This document shows, in pieces, positions 8,609 to 16,714 of a stretch of 64,000 bases of DNA (its first letter is position 1; each line of letters opens with the position of its first letter). The translations under genes and the position numbers were made by a program. Source of the DNA: Ktedonospora formicarum (GTDB lineage: Bacteria; Chloroflexota; Ktedonobacteria; Ktedonobacterales; Ktedonobacteraceae); assembly GCF_016587355.1 (NCBI RefSeq), contig NZ_BNJF01000001.1, positions 3,439,721-3,503,720 of the forward strand. Direction: 5' to 3'. The notes under the pieces were generated by a model. That model ran no database searches and was not told the origin of the DNA. It saw only the letters and a list, made by a program, of their open reading frames with translations.

Positions 8609-8744
8609 CGCTATTGGTAGCGCGTGATAAGAAGTACCGCTATCTCAGAAGCGACCAAGCATAACAGAAAGTGGAGAGCGTCAGACCAGGGTAGGGATAG
8701 AACGAACCTGATTGGCGCGTTCATGTAGTGAGGAAGGACACGTT

Positions 8745-9755
8745 ATGGCAGAACATCATGTTTCAGTAACCATACAAGCCCCTGTGGAGCAGGTATACAC
8801 GTTGTTTACGCATTTCAACGACTTTCCTAAATTTATGCGCTTCATTAAAGAGGTTACATACTATGACGAGCAGCGTAGTCATTGGGTAGCTGAGGTTGGT
8901 GGAAGCGCCTATGAATGGGACGCGCTCAATGAAGATTGGATTACAGATAAGCAAGTGGGTTGGCGCTCGGTAGAAGGTCTGGAGAATTCGGGTCGAGTCA
9001 AGTTTGAACCGGTAGGACCTGAGCGAACGATGGTGAATGTGTTTATCAGTTACACGCCACCAGCGGGTATTCTGGGCGCGGTAGCAGAGAGGTTGGGGAT
9101 AGATTCGCGCTTCCAGGCGGCCCTTGAGGAGGATATGCAGCACTTCGCCCGTATGGTTGAAGAGGCGCCGCCAAGAGCGCTTGATCCGATGTCTTCTCAC
9201 TATCTTTTCCACGCAGGGAGTGCCGTAGGGCGTGGAGCCGCGACCACGCGCCAGCAAGAGGCTATGCAGCAGGACCCACGTATGTCCGAGGAGAGCCTGC
9301 GGCAGCGAGAAGCGACAATCGCACAAGAGAAAGAGGCGCTTGAGAGCCAGGAGCGGAGCCGTGTAGAGCAGGATCGCCAATATCAGGAACAGTTAGAGAT
9401 AGCCAGAACAGAGCAAGAGGCTCTTCTAGAGGAGCAGCGTCGCCGTGACGAGGTGGAAAGCGCACAGAAGAAGGGTGGGGAAGCATCTCCGCGTATCCTT
9501 GACCCGGTCTATGACACCATTGGAGGACGCAATGCCGCGATGGCAAACACGGCTTTTGGTGATATGGACGCGCGTGGCGAGCGTTTTCCTAATTATCATA
9601 CAAGTCCGATGCGTGCGCGTGCTATTAACACGGAAGAGAGAGGCACACAAATGCCAGTTGAAAAGGATGAAGAATCGTCGCCCTGGGAGAGCCAGATTCA
9701 CGGTCGGCCTTTTCCAACTGAAGAGGAGGAACGACTTTCCCCGGAGGGGAAATAA
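8745..9755 (+). CDS. SRPBCC-domain protein with coiled-coil tail, paralog 2
   Basis: This 336-residue tandem paralog of the preceding gene has an SRPBCC domain at residues 1-140 (VEQVYTLFTHFNDFPKFMRF, YEWDALNEDWITDKQVGWRS). Between about 165 and 240 lies a Glu/Gln/Arg-rich coiled coil, and the C-terminal region has DPVYDTIGGRNAAMANTAFGD and a closing SPWESQIHGR (paralog 1 has SPWLTMIRG at the same place). Both copies share MDPM(Q/S)SHYLFH just after the SRPBCC domain. The ATG at 8745 follows GAGGAAGG; an in-frame start at 8712 lacks a site. Its stop lies only 2 bases from the stop of the convergent histidine kinase. The function is unknown; ligand binding or scaffolding is a guess. Confidence 0.8.
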   Translation: MAEHHVSVTIQAPVEQVYTLFTHFNDFPKFMRFIKEVTYYDEQRSHWVAEVGGSAYEWDALNEDWITDKQVGWRSVEGLENSGRVKFEPVGPERTMVNVFISYTPPAGILGAVAERLGIDSRFQAALEEDMQHFARMVEEAPPRALDPMSSHYLFHAGSAVGRGAATTRQQEAMQQDPRMSEESLRQREATIAQEKEALESQERSRVEQDRQYQEQLEIARTEQEALLEEQRRRDEVESAQKKGGEASPRILDPVYDTIGGRNAAMANTAFGDMDARGERFPNYHTSPMRARAINTEERGTQMPVEKDEESSPWESQIHGRPFPTEEEERLSPEGK

Positions 9756-9757
9756 GA

Positions 9758-10753
9758 TTATGCATTTGGAGTATCATCTGTAGAAACATGCTGCTCAGTC
9801 TGGAGTGGCAATGTGAAGCAGAAAGTCGAGCCTTCTCCTTGCTTACTGGCGACGCCAACCTGACCACCGTGACGTTCGACGATGATACGGCAGATGTGAA
9901 GTCCCAGTCCCAAGCCAACACCAGAGCCACTCTGCACGCTGATATTGGGCACGCGATAGAAGCGTTGCCAGAGGCGAGCTTGTTCCTCTTCTGATATACC
10001 GGGACCACGATCCTGAACCGTCACCCTGGCGGTTATGTCGTTGACGACCAGGCGAACTATGACTGGTTCCTCAGCAGCAGAATACTTTAAGGCGTTGGTC
10101 AGATAATTTGTGATGACCTGACCAACGCGGTCGGGATCGGCATAGATAGAGGTCTTTTGCGTAGTAATATTCAGTTCTAGATTGATAAGGCGTTGTGGGG
10201 AAGCTGCGCGCTGGTCTTCAACGACTTCATGGAGCAGGGCAACGAGATCACAGTCCTGGAAGTGAAGCTCGAAGCGATTGGCCTGGATACGTGATACGTC
10301 GAGGAGATCACCTACGAGGCGATTCTGGACACGTACCTGACGCTCGGCGCGACTGAGTAGCTCATGGAGCAGATCGCGCTTATTGGTAAAGTCCTCGGGG
10401 ATATCTTCTGGGCGGAAGGCATTGAGGCGGCGTTTGGCTAGTTGAATATTGCCATTGATAGTGGTCAGAGGTGTGCGTAGCTCATGGCTCGCGATGCTCA
10501 AGAACTCGTCCATGCGCTGACTGGCATCTTGCAGTTTTGTGATCTCCTCATGCGCGTTCGCGAGTTTATTTTCCAAGTTTGTGTACTCACCATGCAGGCT
10601 TTGTAGTTCGTGTTCAAGAACGCGCCGCTCTTCCTGCCCCTCCAGGAGAGTTCGCTGCTGCTCTTGCTGGATGTGCTCCAGTTCGGAGATACGTGCTTGA
10701 AGCGCGTCTATCTTTTGTTGTATATATTGTTCTGCCTGGACTGAACCTTCCAA
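9758..10753 (-). CDS. Soluble sensor histidine kinase
   Basis: The 331-residue protein begins with about 80 residues of predicted coiled coil (Gln/Glu/Leu heptads). A HisKA dimerisation domain follows with the phospho-acceptor H90 in IASHELRTPLTTI, then an HATPase_c domain with the N box NYLTNALKYS, G1 box DRGPGISEEE and G2 box GVGLGLGLHI. There is no transmembrane segment and no recognisable sensory domain, so the input is probably cytoplasmic and may act through the coiled coil. No response regulator lies in the window; it is an orphan. The start is TTG at 10753, supported by AAAGGAG nine bases upstream. It converges on the SRPBCC gene with a 2-base gap. Confidence 0.9.
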   Translation of the reverse strand: MEGSVQAEQYIQQKIDALQARISELEHIQQEQQRTLLEGQEERRVLEHELQSLHGEYTNLENKLANAHEEITKLQDASQRMDEFLSIASHELRTPLTTINGNIQLAKRRLNAFRPEDIPEDFTNKRDLLHELLSRAERQVRVQNRLVGDLLDVSRIQANRFELHFQDCDLVALLHEVVEDQRAASPQRLINLELNITTQKTSIYADPDRVGQVITNYLTNALKYSAAEEPVIVRLVVNDITARVTVQDRGPGISEEEQARLWQRFYRVPNISVQSGSGVGLGLGLHICRIIVERHGGQVGVASKQGEGSTFCFTLPLQTEQHVSTDDTPNA

Positions 10754-11159
10754 ATGGTTCTACTCCTTTGTGTGCTGGTGAGAAGCGCCTTGAGCGTGTT
10801 TAATGGATCGCGTAGAAGCAAAATGATACACACCAGACTCTGTAGTCTTCGACGAATCAGGGGCCTCCTGTCCGTCGCAATGTCGTTGTCGCGGCTGTGC
10901 GCTTAAGTGTTCGGTAGGTTGTATTAAGAAGCCTATTTAAAGTTATAGCACGTCCATTATACCATCTATGGGCGAGTTTGCTAGCACATTCACCCATAAT
11001 GGCAGTGCTTTGCAGTTCTGGTAGCCAGGAGTGCTGTTCTCGCTTATGGTGTTCAAAGGGGAAAAGGATGTTGAGCATTGCTCCAGGCTGAAGCAGTGCG
11101 CCAGCATATAGGGCTGGCGCTAAATCTTTTGTGCGTTGTTGCAGGGGTGTATGCGGAGT
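10754..11159. other. Gene-free interval with one family B repeat
   Basis: No coding region is supported over these 406 bases. CAGGCTGAAGC at 11084-11094 followed by TGCGCC and CATAT matches the family B repeats at 14702, 14775 and 23198. Within it GCGCCAGC (11098-11105) pairs perfectly with GCTGGCGC (11113-11120). The promoter of the histidine kinase should lie near 10760-10900 but no consensus pair was found. Confidence 0.5.
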
Positions 11160-11942
11160 TTAATGTTGTTGTGCAGTCATGGTTTGATAGCGTTGCTCGA
11201 CCAGTTGGAGGAAGGCTACTCCTGACGCGATGACAGTGAGCGCGCCCTCTGTGGTATGTTTCTGGGTGAAATAGTGTATAGCGTGGGTGTGAAAGTCACG
11301 AATGGCGCGTCCAATCTCGTCATCCTCTGGTAATTGGGAGATGACCTGATCTTTGGGGAGCGACCAGATGGTGAAAGGGCGACCTGTCTGAACGGAGCGA
11401 TAGCTATAGAGTGTGGGCCAGACATCGGTGCAGAGGAAGCGCGTAGCGCGCTCAAGCTTGCCAGAGCCATGATGTAGCAGGTCTCCAGAGACGTTGATGA
11501 TTCCCCGGCGAGCGCGCTGGAGTGTTTCATGGCATTTCGCGAGTGTCTCCGCCTCGGTCTGCTCACGCGTGGGGATGTTTCCCGCCAGCATATGGTAGGT
11601 ACCAGGGATTGGGAGTGACCAGTCAGTGGGGCGATTGCCGCGTGGTCCAGGGGTCAGCACCATTGTCTGGATATAGCTGAAAGGCGTGGGATCGATACAC
11701 GCCAGATCGCGCTGGATGGCCTGACCTATCTCCAAGGGGAGTTCGCCATAAGGGGTGAGGGCCTCATCACGCAAGAAGAGTTTGAGATCGATGTCGCTGC
11801 ATCCCGGAATATAACCGCCCTTATAGGCTGAACCGTGAATGCCCAGGCCGATAAACCAGGGGTATGTGTGCTTGTAGTAGACTTTGGCAGCTTCCAGGGC
11901 GATGGGCTGAACCAGAGGGTCAAGTGGGGAAATATCGAACAT
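11160..11942 (-). CDS. Pol-beta-type nucleotidyltransferase domain protein
   Basis: The 260-residue protein carries the nucleotidyltransferase signature GSAYKGGYIPGCSDIDLKLF at about residues 38-57 (GS, then the metal-binding DxD in DIDL), as in aminoglycoside adenylyltransferases and related proteins. The rest is mainly helical with ERATRFLCTDVWPTLYSYR. A role in adenylylating a small molecule (antibiotic or nucleotide) follows from the family but the substrate cannot be read from sequence. No membrane segment or signal peptide is present. The ATG at 11942 lies 14 bases after AAAGGA. It stands alone on the minus strand between a gene-free gap and the divergent endonuclease III. Confidence 0.75.
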   Translation of the reverse strand: MFDISPLDPLVQPIALEAAKVYYKHTYPWFIGLGIHGSAYKGGYIPGCSDIDLKLFLRDEALTPYGELPLEIGQAIQRDLACIDPTPFSYIQTMVLTPGPRGNRPTDWSLPIPGTYHMLAGNIPTREQTEAETLAKCHETLQRARRGIINVSGDLLHHGSGKLERATRFLCTDVWPTLYSYRSVQTGRPFTIWSLPKDQVISQLPEDDEIGRAIRDFHTHAIHYFTQKHTTEGALTVIASGVAFLQLVEQRYQTMTAQQH

Positions 11943-12192
11943 GGAACGCTAAAATCCTTTCTACGCAAAAACGCGAACTCCTCGCGTGGGAGCCTATTGT
12001 ACTATAGTCCCGAGGCATCTCGCCATGGCTAAAATAGGCGTTGCTTCCGCTTCTCAGGGGGCGCGAGGGAATAGATAAGCAGAGGCTCTGACCCGGAAGT
12101 TCTATGACGGAGTGACCGTTCTGGTACAATACGGCGGAGGGCGCGTACATGCGTTGCCTCTTGTGTCTTATGAGAGAAAGGACTGACCTGTT

Positions 12193-12855
12193 ATGAGCAC
12201 TGTGTCATCCGGGGTGGCGGTTGGATCACCCGAGCAGGTACAATTCATTGTTGATGAACTCTATCGCCTCTATCCAAAGGCGCGCTATGAGCTAGATTTC
12301 ACAACTCCCCTGGAGTTATTTATTGCCACACAACTCGCGGCCCAATGTACCGATGAGCGCGTCAACGCTGTAACCAAGGACCTCTTTAAGAAGTATCGCA
12401 GCGCAGCCGATTACGCAGGCGCGAATCCTGAGGAGTTGGAGCAAGATGTTAAGCCTACTGGCTTCTATCGCAAGAAGGCTGCACAGTTGCGCGCCTCCTG
12501 CCAGTACTTGCTAGATCATCATAACGGAGAAGTTCCCAATACAATGCAAGAACTGGTACGCGTGCCGGGTGTTGCGCGCAAGACTGCCAATGTTATTCTG
12601 GGCAATGCCTTTGGCATCGTTGATGGCTTCATTGTGGATACCCATGTGGACAGATTGTCGAAGCGTTTTGGTTGGACGAAGCAGAACGATATTGTCAAGA
12701 TTGAGCGCGATCTGATGGCCCTGGTTCCGCGTGAGCACTGGTTAGAGGCTGCGCACCGTATCATCTATCATGGGCGAGCCGTCTGCAACGCGCGTAAGCC
12801 TTTGTGTGGAAATTGCACCCTGGCGAGCTATTGCCCTTCCGTAGTCACTGAGTAG
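12193..12855 (+). CDS. nth: Endonuclease III
   Basis: The 220-residue protein is a full-length bifunctional DNA glycosylase/AP lyase for oxidised pyrimidines in base excision repair. It has the helix-hairpin-helix VPGVARKTA with catalytic lysine K130, the catalytic aspartate D149 in IVDTHVDRLS, and the C-terminal [4Fe-4S] loop C198-x6-C205-x2-C208-x5-C214. The length is close to the E. coli enzyme (211). The ATG at 12193 has weak Shine-Dalgarno sequence (GAAAGGAC) 8 bases upstream. A TACAAT -10-like box lies near 12123. It is followed by a bidirectional hairpin at 12887-12919. Confidence 0.95.
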   Translation: MSTVSSGVAVGSPEQVQFIVDELYRLYPKARYELDFTTPLELFIATQLAAQCTDERVNAVTKDLFKKYRSAADYAGANPEELEQDVKPTGFYRKKAAQLRASCQYLLDHHNGEVPNTMQELVRVPGVARKTANVILGNAFGIVDGFIVDTHVDRLSKRFGWTKQNDIVKIERDLMALVPREHWLEAAHRIIYHGRAVCNARKPLCGNCTLASYCPSVVTE

Positions 12856-12886
12856 TGGCTAGAAAGTTCATATAAGATAAATAAAA

Positions 12887-12919
12887 AGAGCCCGACAGGC
12901 CAATGATCTGTCGGGCTCT
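12887..12919. terminator. Bidirectional hairpin terminator
   Basis: AGAGCCCGACAG (12887-12898) pairs with CTGTCGGGCTCT (12908-12919) around a 9-base loop. On the minus strand it is followed by a T-rich run, so it suits the convergent GNAT gene; on the plus strand it lies 32 bases past endonuclease III. Confidence 0.8.
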
Positions 12920-13138
12920 CGTGTGGGCGAATAGGAAGCGGGTATATAGGACGTCGAAACGTCGGAATTGGAACTTATGTTCCATTCGTTCAGTATACCA
13001 GGATATGTAGTGACCTACAATAGCCCGAATGGGGTGGCTAGGGATCGATTAGAGCGAAGGACAGATCGATTGAGCAGCGAACCAGACGTGAGCTGAAGCG
13101 CCTTGTATGTATGGGTGGTTCAAACCTTCTGAATGCCG

Positions 13139-13684
13139 TTATAGGATATTATCGCGGATGTCCTTGATGGTGTTCAGGTCGATCCAGTAGCGGAGTTTGC
13201 GTATAGATGAACCTTCGACGGTGCTGGCATTCTCGAACTGACCGCCATTGGCCTCAATGATTTTTTTCGAGCCGATATTCCCCTCGTCGCATGTGACGAG
13301 CGCGCGCTGCAAACCAAGCTTGCGCGCTTCATCGAGGCCCAGACGCAACATGCGCTTGCCGTAGCCCTGGCAGCGTCTGGAAGGTCGAATCTCGTAGCCT
13401 ATATGACCGCCAACCTTGAGTAAAAACGCGTTTAGTTCGTGGCGTAGCGCGAGGCGACCAATAAACTCCTGTCCCTCGATGAGCCAGAAGTCGGTGCTTG
13501 GGACAGCGTCGGGAGAGAGGTTGCGTCGATCTTTCTGAGCCTCCAAACGAGCCAGAAAGGTCACAAAGTCGGCATTGAGGCGGTTTACATCCTTGTCCAT
13601 GTGGCGGCCCTCGCGCTGGAATTCGCGGATAGCCTCAAGATATTGTTGTTTGTACTCCATCGAAGGTTTAATTAAGCGGAGCAT
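13139..13684 (-). CDS. GNAT-family N-acetyltransferase
   Basis: A 181-residue acetyltransferase of the type annotated as predicted acetyltransferase COG3981. The acetyl-CoA binding motif A is visible as GHIGYEIRPSRRCQGYGKRML (about 92-112; Q/R-x-x-G-x-G is QGYGK), followed by LGLQRALVTCDEGNIGSKKIIEANGG, typical of this subfamily. It transfers an acetyl group from acetyl-CoA to an unknown amine. The N-terminus (EYKQQYLEAIREF) is also characteristic. The start ATG at 13684 has only weak ribosome binding sequence (AGGGAT). It is a single gene ending 220 bases before the hairpin at 12887-12919. Confidence 0.88.
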   Translation of the reverse strand: MLRLIKPSMEYKQQYLEAIREFQREGRHMDKDVNRLNADFVTFLARLEAQKDRRNLSPDAVPSTDFWLIEGQEFIGRLALRHELNAFLLKVGGHIGYEIRPSRRCQGYGKRMLRLGLDEARKLGLQRALVTCDEGNIGSKKIIEANGGQFENASTVEGSSIRKLRYWIDLNTIKDIRDNIL

Positions 13685-13760
13685 AGGACGATATCCCTTC
13701 TGTTCTTGCTCTCTGGATAGCTCCTTATTTGGGAACCTGAGCGCGTTCGAGTTGATACGG

Positions 13761-13828
13761 AAAAACCTCGCAACCTTAGCGGTGGCTAGAGCTAACCCCT
13801 AGGTGGGGCGTAGTGTGTCCAGGTTTTT
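13761..13828. repeat. Family A-like palindromic repeat
   Basis: AAAAACCT (13761-13768) pairs with AGGTTTTT (13821-13828); inside are GCGGTGGCTAGAGCT and TAACCCCTAGGTGGGG, resembling the 7150 and 49297 elements. It lies in the 316-base gap 13685-14000, where nothing else was recognised. Confidence 0.55.
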
Positions 13829-14000
13829 GCGTAAGAAGTGCGCGCTAGCTACGACAGTGGCATGATTTTCATATAAAATCTGGGTGTCAGGGTTGTGCAG
13901 TCAAGTATACCGCTTTTGGGGGACTTTGAGTAGGGGGAGATATACATACGCATGAGAGGCTGTTGACCCACTATGCGTATGTATAGATGAGTTTCACGTT

Positions 14001-14417
14001 TTAGATCTCGAAGGCAGAGCGAACTTCGCGGTATAAGAAGAAGTACGCGATGATGAGAATGGGTGGCAGGCAGTTGATGGCGAAGGCGATGACAGTATAC
14101 ACATTGAGGTACCAGAGCACGACATTCTGGACCAGGAGGATGATCTCTAAGGCTACGGTAAACCAGAAGGCCCAGCGCTTGAGCGTCCACAGCCCGTAGG
14201 TCAGGCCGAAGGATATCGCGCTGAGGATGATAGAGACGACACCTAATGTAAGCAGGAGGGCTGCTATGTGATTGGGGAGGCGACCTATATCTTTACTGAC
14301 ACTGACGAAATTGAGCATAGCACCTGTCAGAGCCATGAAACCCGATAGGGCGAGGAAGATGGCGACGATGCTGATGCCTATAGGTCGTCTACGAGGTATA
14401 GTTGTCATTTCACTCAT
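14001..14417 (-). CDS. Small four-helix membrane protein, unknown function
   Basis: The 138-residue protein has four predicted transmembrane helices: about 13-36 (IGISIVAIFLALSGFMALTG), 49-70, 85-100 and 105-128, separated by short loops. A GLWTLKRWAFW motif sits between helices 2 and 3. Similar arrangements occur in many uncharacterised bacterial membrane proteins; I cannot assign a family with confidence. The ATG at 14417 is preceded by a good GGAGGG site. It stands alone between repeat-bearing gaps. Confidence 0.7.
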   Translation of the reverse strand: MSEMTTIPRRRPIGISIVAIFLALSGFMALTGAMLNFVSVSKDIGRLPNHIAALLLTLGVVSIILSAISFGLTYGLWTLKRWAFWFTVALEIILLVQNVVLWYLNVYTVIAFAINCLPPILIIAYFFLYREVRSAFEI

Positions 14418-14524
14418 GAATTATCCCTCCTGTGTATATACAATCGGCGGTGATACATCCTTATTGTGAAATTGTTGTATTTATTTGTTTTTTGGGACTC
14501 CTCGCCACCTGTGGTGGCTCGCTT

Positions 14525-14584
14525 GGGTTAAAGGGTGTGGTGGTGGAGGCGCGAATGCGCCTCCACCACCACACCCTTTAACCC
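14525..14584. repeat. 28-bp perfect stem with 4-base loop
   Basis: The arms 14525-14552 and 14557-14584 are exactly complementary around GAAT. It lies in the 550-base gap between the membrane-protein gene and the ABC operon and is not adjacent to a gene end, so a terminator role is not obvious. The arms begin GGGTTAAAGGGTGTGG and end GGAGGCGC. Confidence 0.8.
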
Positions 14585-14830
14585 GGCTAAGCTCCGGTTG
14601 AAGGTGCTTAGAGAGAAGCAGGGTTGTAATTCTGGACGCTCCCTGACCCGGCTAAGCTCTGGTTGAGGGGCAGGGCAGGTTGATTGAGCTATGAGCACTG
14701 CGCAGGCTGAAGCTCTGCGCCTACATATGCCAAGTTGTACAATGCTTGCATTTTAGTAGAGTTGTGAGTGCTATGCAGGCTGAAGCTCTGCGCCTACATA
14801 TACAGAGTCTAAGCCTTCTGAGCTCTGTGA
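14581..14830. repeat. Direct repeats, including two family B copies
   Basis: Two near-identical 24-mers beginning ACCCGGCTAAGCTC lie at 14581-14604 and 14646-14669. An exact 27-base direct repeat (starting GCAGGCTGAAGCTCTG and ending CTACATAT) lies at 14702-14728 and 14775-14801. Related sequences occur at 11084, 23198 and, inverted, at 23513. No gene is supported here. Confidence 0.75.
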
Positions 14831-14917
14831 GGCTTACATGTGCAAGGTTGTAGCTCTTCTGTGCTTAGTATAAACCTCATGCAAATATATGTGGCGTGTA
14901 GATATGGGGTTTAGGTG

Positions 14918-14970
14918 TAAGAAATGTGCGGTTAGGTCTGCTATAAGCTGACCCAACCGCACATTTCTTA
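14918..14970 (-). terminator. Hairpin ending the ABC operon
   Basis: TAAGAAATGTGCGGTT (14918-14933) pairs with AACCGCACATTTCTTA (14955-14970). On the minus strand the stem starts inside the stop codon of the last ATPase gene (14968-14970). No strong T-tract follows. Confidence 0.7.
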
Positions 14971-15693
14971 TTTCACTTCTTCGGTGATCTGGCCGTCGTT
15001 GATATTGAGGACACGGTCAGCAGCCTTGTAGAGGACAGCGTCATGGGTTGCGATAAGCATGCCTATGTGTTCCTCATGCGCGATAGAACGGAGCAAGTGG
15101 ATGATATCACGCCCGGTGAGGGAGTCCAGGTTGCCGGTTGGTTCGTCCGCGATAATAAAGCGGGGTTTGTGAACCAGGGCGCGTGCCAGCGCCACGCGTT
15201 GTTGCTCTCCGCCGGAGAGTTCCATGCCCCGGTGATGAGCGCGTTTGCCCAGGCCGACGTGCGCGAGGGCTTGTTGAGCCATTTCGGTACGCTTGCGACT
15301 GGGGACACGTGCCAGACGCAGGGGAATTTCGACGTTCTCCTGCGCGGTGAGAGAGGGAAAGAGATGAGCGTTCTGGAACATCATGCCCACGCTTTCGCGG
15401 CGGAGTCGAGCGCGTTCAGTTTCGCTCATAGAGGATAGCTTCTGGTCTAGCACAAAGACTTCTCCACTGGTGGGATTGTCCAGGCCGATCAGGATGTTGA
15501 GCAGCGTCGTCTTGCCGGAGCCAGAGCGCCCGCGTAGGGCTACGAATTCGCCTGGAAGTACGCGCAGGTCGATGCCACGCAAAGCATGGACTATGCCTCC
15601 GCCCGAGGGGTAATCACGGGTCACTGCGCGCGTCTCAACGATGGTCTTTACTGGTGCATGGGTCTGTTGGGTGGTGAGTATCTCGGGTTCCAT
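14968..15693 (-). CDS. ABC transporter ATP-binding protein (LolD/MacB type)
   Basis: The 241-residue ATPase has Walker A GRSGSGKTT (about 55-63), the Q-loop region GMMFQNAHLFPSLTAQENV, the signature [15 protein letters not shown], Walker B FIIADEPTGNLD and the H-loop [12 protein letters not shown] plus DEPTGNLD is the hallmark of the MacB/LolD/FtsE subfamily, which pairs with FtsX-like permeases to do mechanical work across the membrane rather than classical transport. Its ATG overlaps the stop of the preceding ATPase gene by one base (TAATG), so translation is coupled. It is the last gene of the five-gene operon 14968-26608. A hairpin overlaps its stop codon. Confidence 0.93.
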   Translation of the reverse strand: MEPEILTTQQTHAPVKTIVETRAVTRDYPSGGGIVHALRGIDLRVLPGEFVALRGRSGSGKTTLLNILIGLDNPTSGEVFVLDQKLSSMSETERARLRRESVGMMFQNAHLFPSLTAQENVEIPLRLARVPSRKRTEMAQQALAHVGLGKRAHHRGMELSGGEQQRVALARALVHKPRFIIADEPTGNLDSLTGRDIIHLLRSIAHEEHIGMLIATHDAVLYKAADRVLNINDGQITEEVK

Positions 15694-16664
15694 TAGTGGC
15701 TCTCTCCCTTCGAGGCTGATGTCTGGGTTTGATCGCCTGTGCCATTATTGCCGTTGTTCTCTATCTGAAGCGGCCAGAGCTCAACATGGTCATCGGTAAT
15801 GCGGATTTCGGCGCGCCCGTTAAATGGGAGACGCTCAATGGCTTCTTTGGGGAGTTGGAGGCGGCCAGCGCGGTCGATCAGGACCGATTCGCGATGGGTG
15901 CGTGTGGAGAGGCCGATAATAGCACTGGCCTCTTGCATATGTTCGTGAAGTTCCTCAAGCTCGGCTTCGCGGCGTACCGTCTCAGTACTAGTGCGACCAT
16001 CACGGATGGCGATGGTACGGTCGACATTAGCGGCAAGGGCCGCGTCATGAGTCACGGTAATGATGGTCAGGCCAAGGCGCTGATTCAGGTCGCGCAGTAG
16101 ATCATAGATTTCGTGGGCTGTCACTGAATCAAGTTCGCCAGTTGGCTCGTCGGCTAGAAGGATCTGGGGCGAATTGGCGAGGGCCACGGCGATAGCGCAG
16201 CGCTGTTGCTCACCGCCGGAAAGCTGATCTGGTCGCTTATTGAATTTATCGTTGAGTCCAACTAATTCTAGAAGTTCATGGGCACGCTTATCGCGCTCTG
16301 AGGTTTTCACCCCGCTGAGCATTTGGGGGAGTGCGACATTGGCCCCCGCCGTGAGTTCTGGCAATAGATTACGTCCACTCTGCTGCCAGACCTGTCCGAC
16401 GACATAGCGCCGATAGTTCAGGCGTTGCGCCGACGTCAGGCGGGTCAGGTCATTATTCGCAACGCGGCAGCCTCCGGCACTTGGCATGTCGAGGCCGCTC
16501 AATATGTTGAGCAAAGTGCTTTTACCAGAGCCAGATGCTCCCACAATGGCGATCATCTCGCCGGGCGCAACCTCCAGATCGAGGCCCTGGAGGGCGACGA
16601 CTTCGAGGTCCGCAACCTTATATATTTTGACCAGATTATCACATGTAACAATCGATTCCGGCAT
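15693..16664 (-). CDS. ABC transporter ATP-binding protein with C-terminal AbrB-like extension
   Basis: Residues 1-225 of 323 form a MacB/LolD-type ATPase: Walker [10 protein letters not shown], signature [15 protein letters not shown], Walker [14 protein letters not shown]-loop VTHD. A charged linker ([16 protein letters not shown]) leads to residues about 262-302, with [21 protein letters not shown] and then [14 protein letters not shown]. This matches the hairpin pattern of SpoVT/AbrB-like domains (GRLxLPKE..L then a short beta pair), usually DNA-binding or dimerising. Fusion to an ABC ATPase suggests dimerisation or regulatory coupling. It overlaps the next ATPase gene by one base and follows FtsX paralog 1 by 50 bases. 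Two different ATPases could form a heterodimer. Confidence 0.88.
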   Translation of the reverse strand: MPESIVTCDNLVKIYKVADLEVVALQGLDLEVAPGEMIAIVGASGSGKSTLLNILSGLDMPSAGGCRVANNDLTRLTSAQRLNYRRYVVGQVWQQSGRNLLPELTAGANVALPQMLSGVKTSERDKRAHELLELVGLNDKFNKRPDQLSGGEQQRCAIAVALANSPQILLADEPTGELDSVTAHEIYDLLRDLNQRLGLTIITVTHDAALAANVDRTIAIRDGRTSTETVRREAELEELHEHMQEASAIIGLSTRTHRESVLIDRAGRLQLPKEAIERLPFNGRAEIRITDDHVELWPLQIENNGNNGTGDQTQTSASKGESH

Positions 16665-16714
16665 GTTAACTCCTATTGGGATGGCGAGCGTATGAAACCT
16701 CTTGCGAGAGGTGG

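Noticed and set aside
8763..9380. 205-codon minus-strand frame opposite SRPBCC paralog 2
   Set aside because: Antisense to a clear domain protein; no ribosome site or family.
14581..14801. CRISPR array
   Set aside because: There are only two copies each of two different repeats, with no regular spacers and no cas genes; they match dispersed repeats elsewhere.
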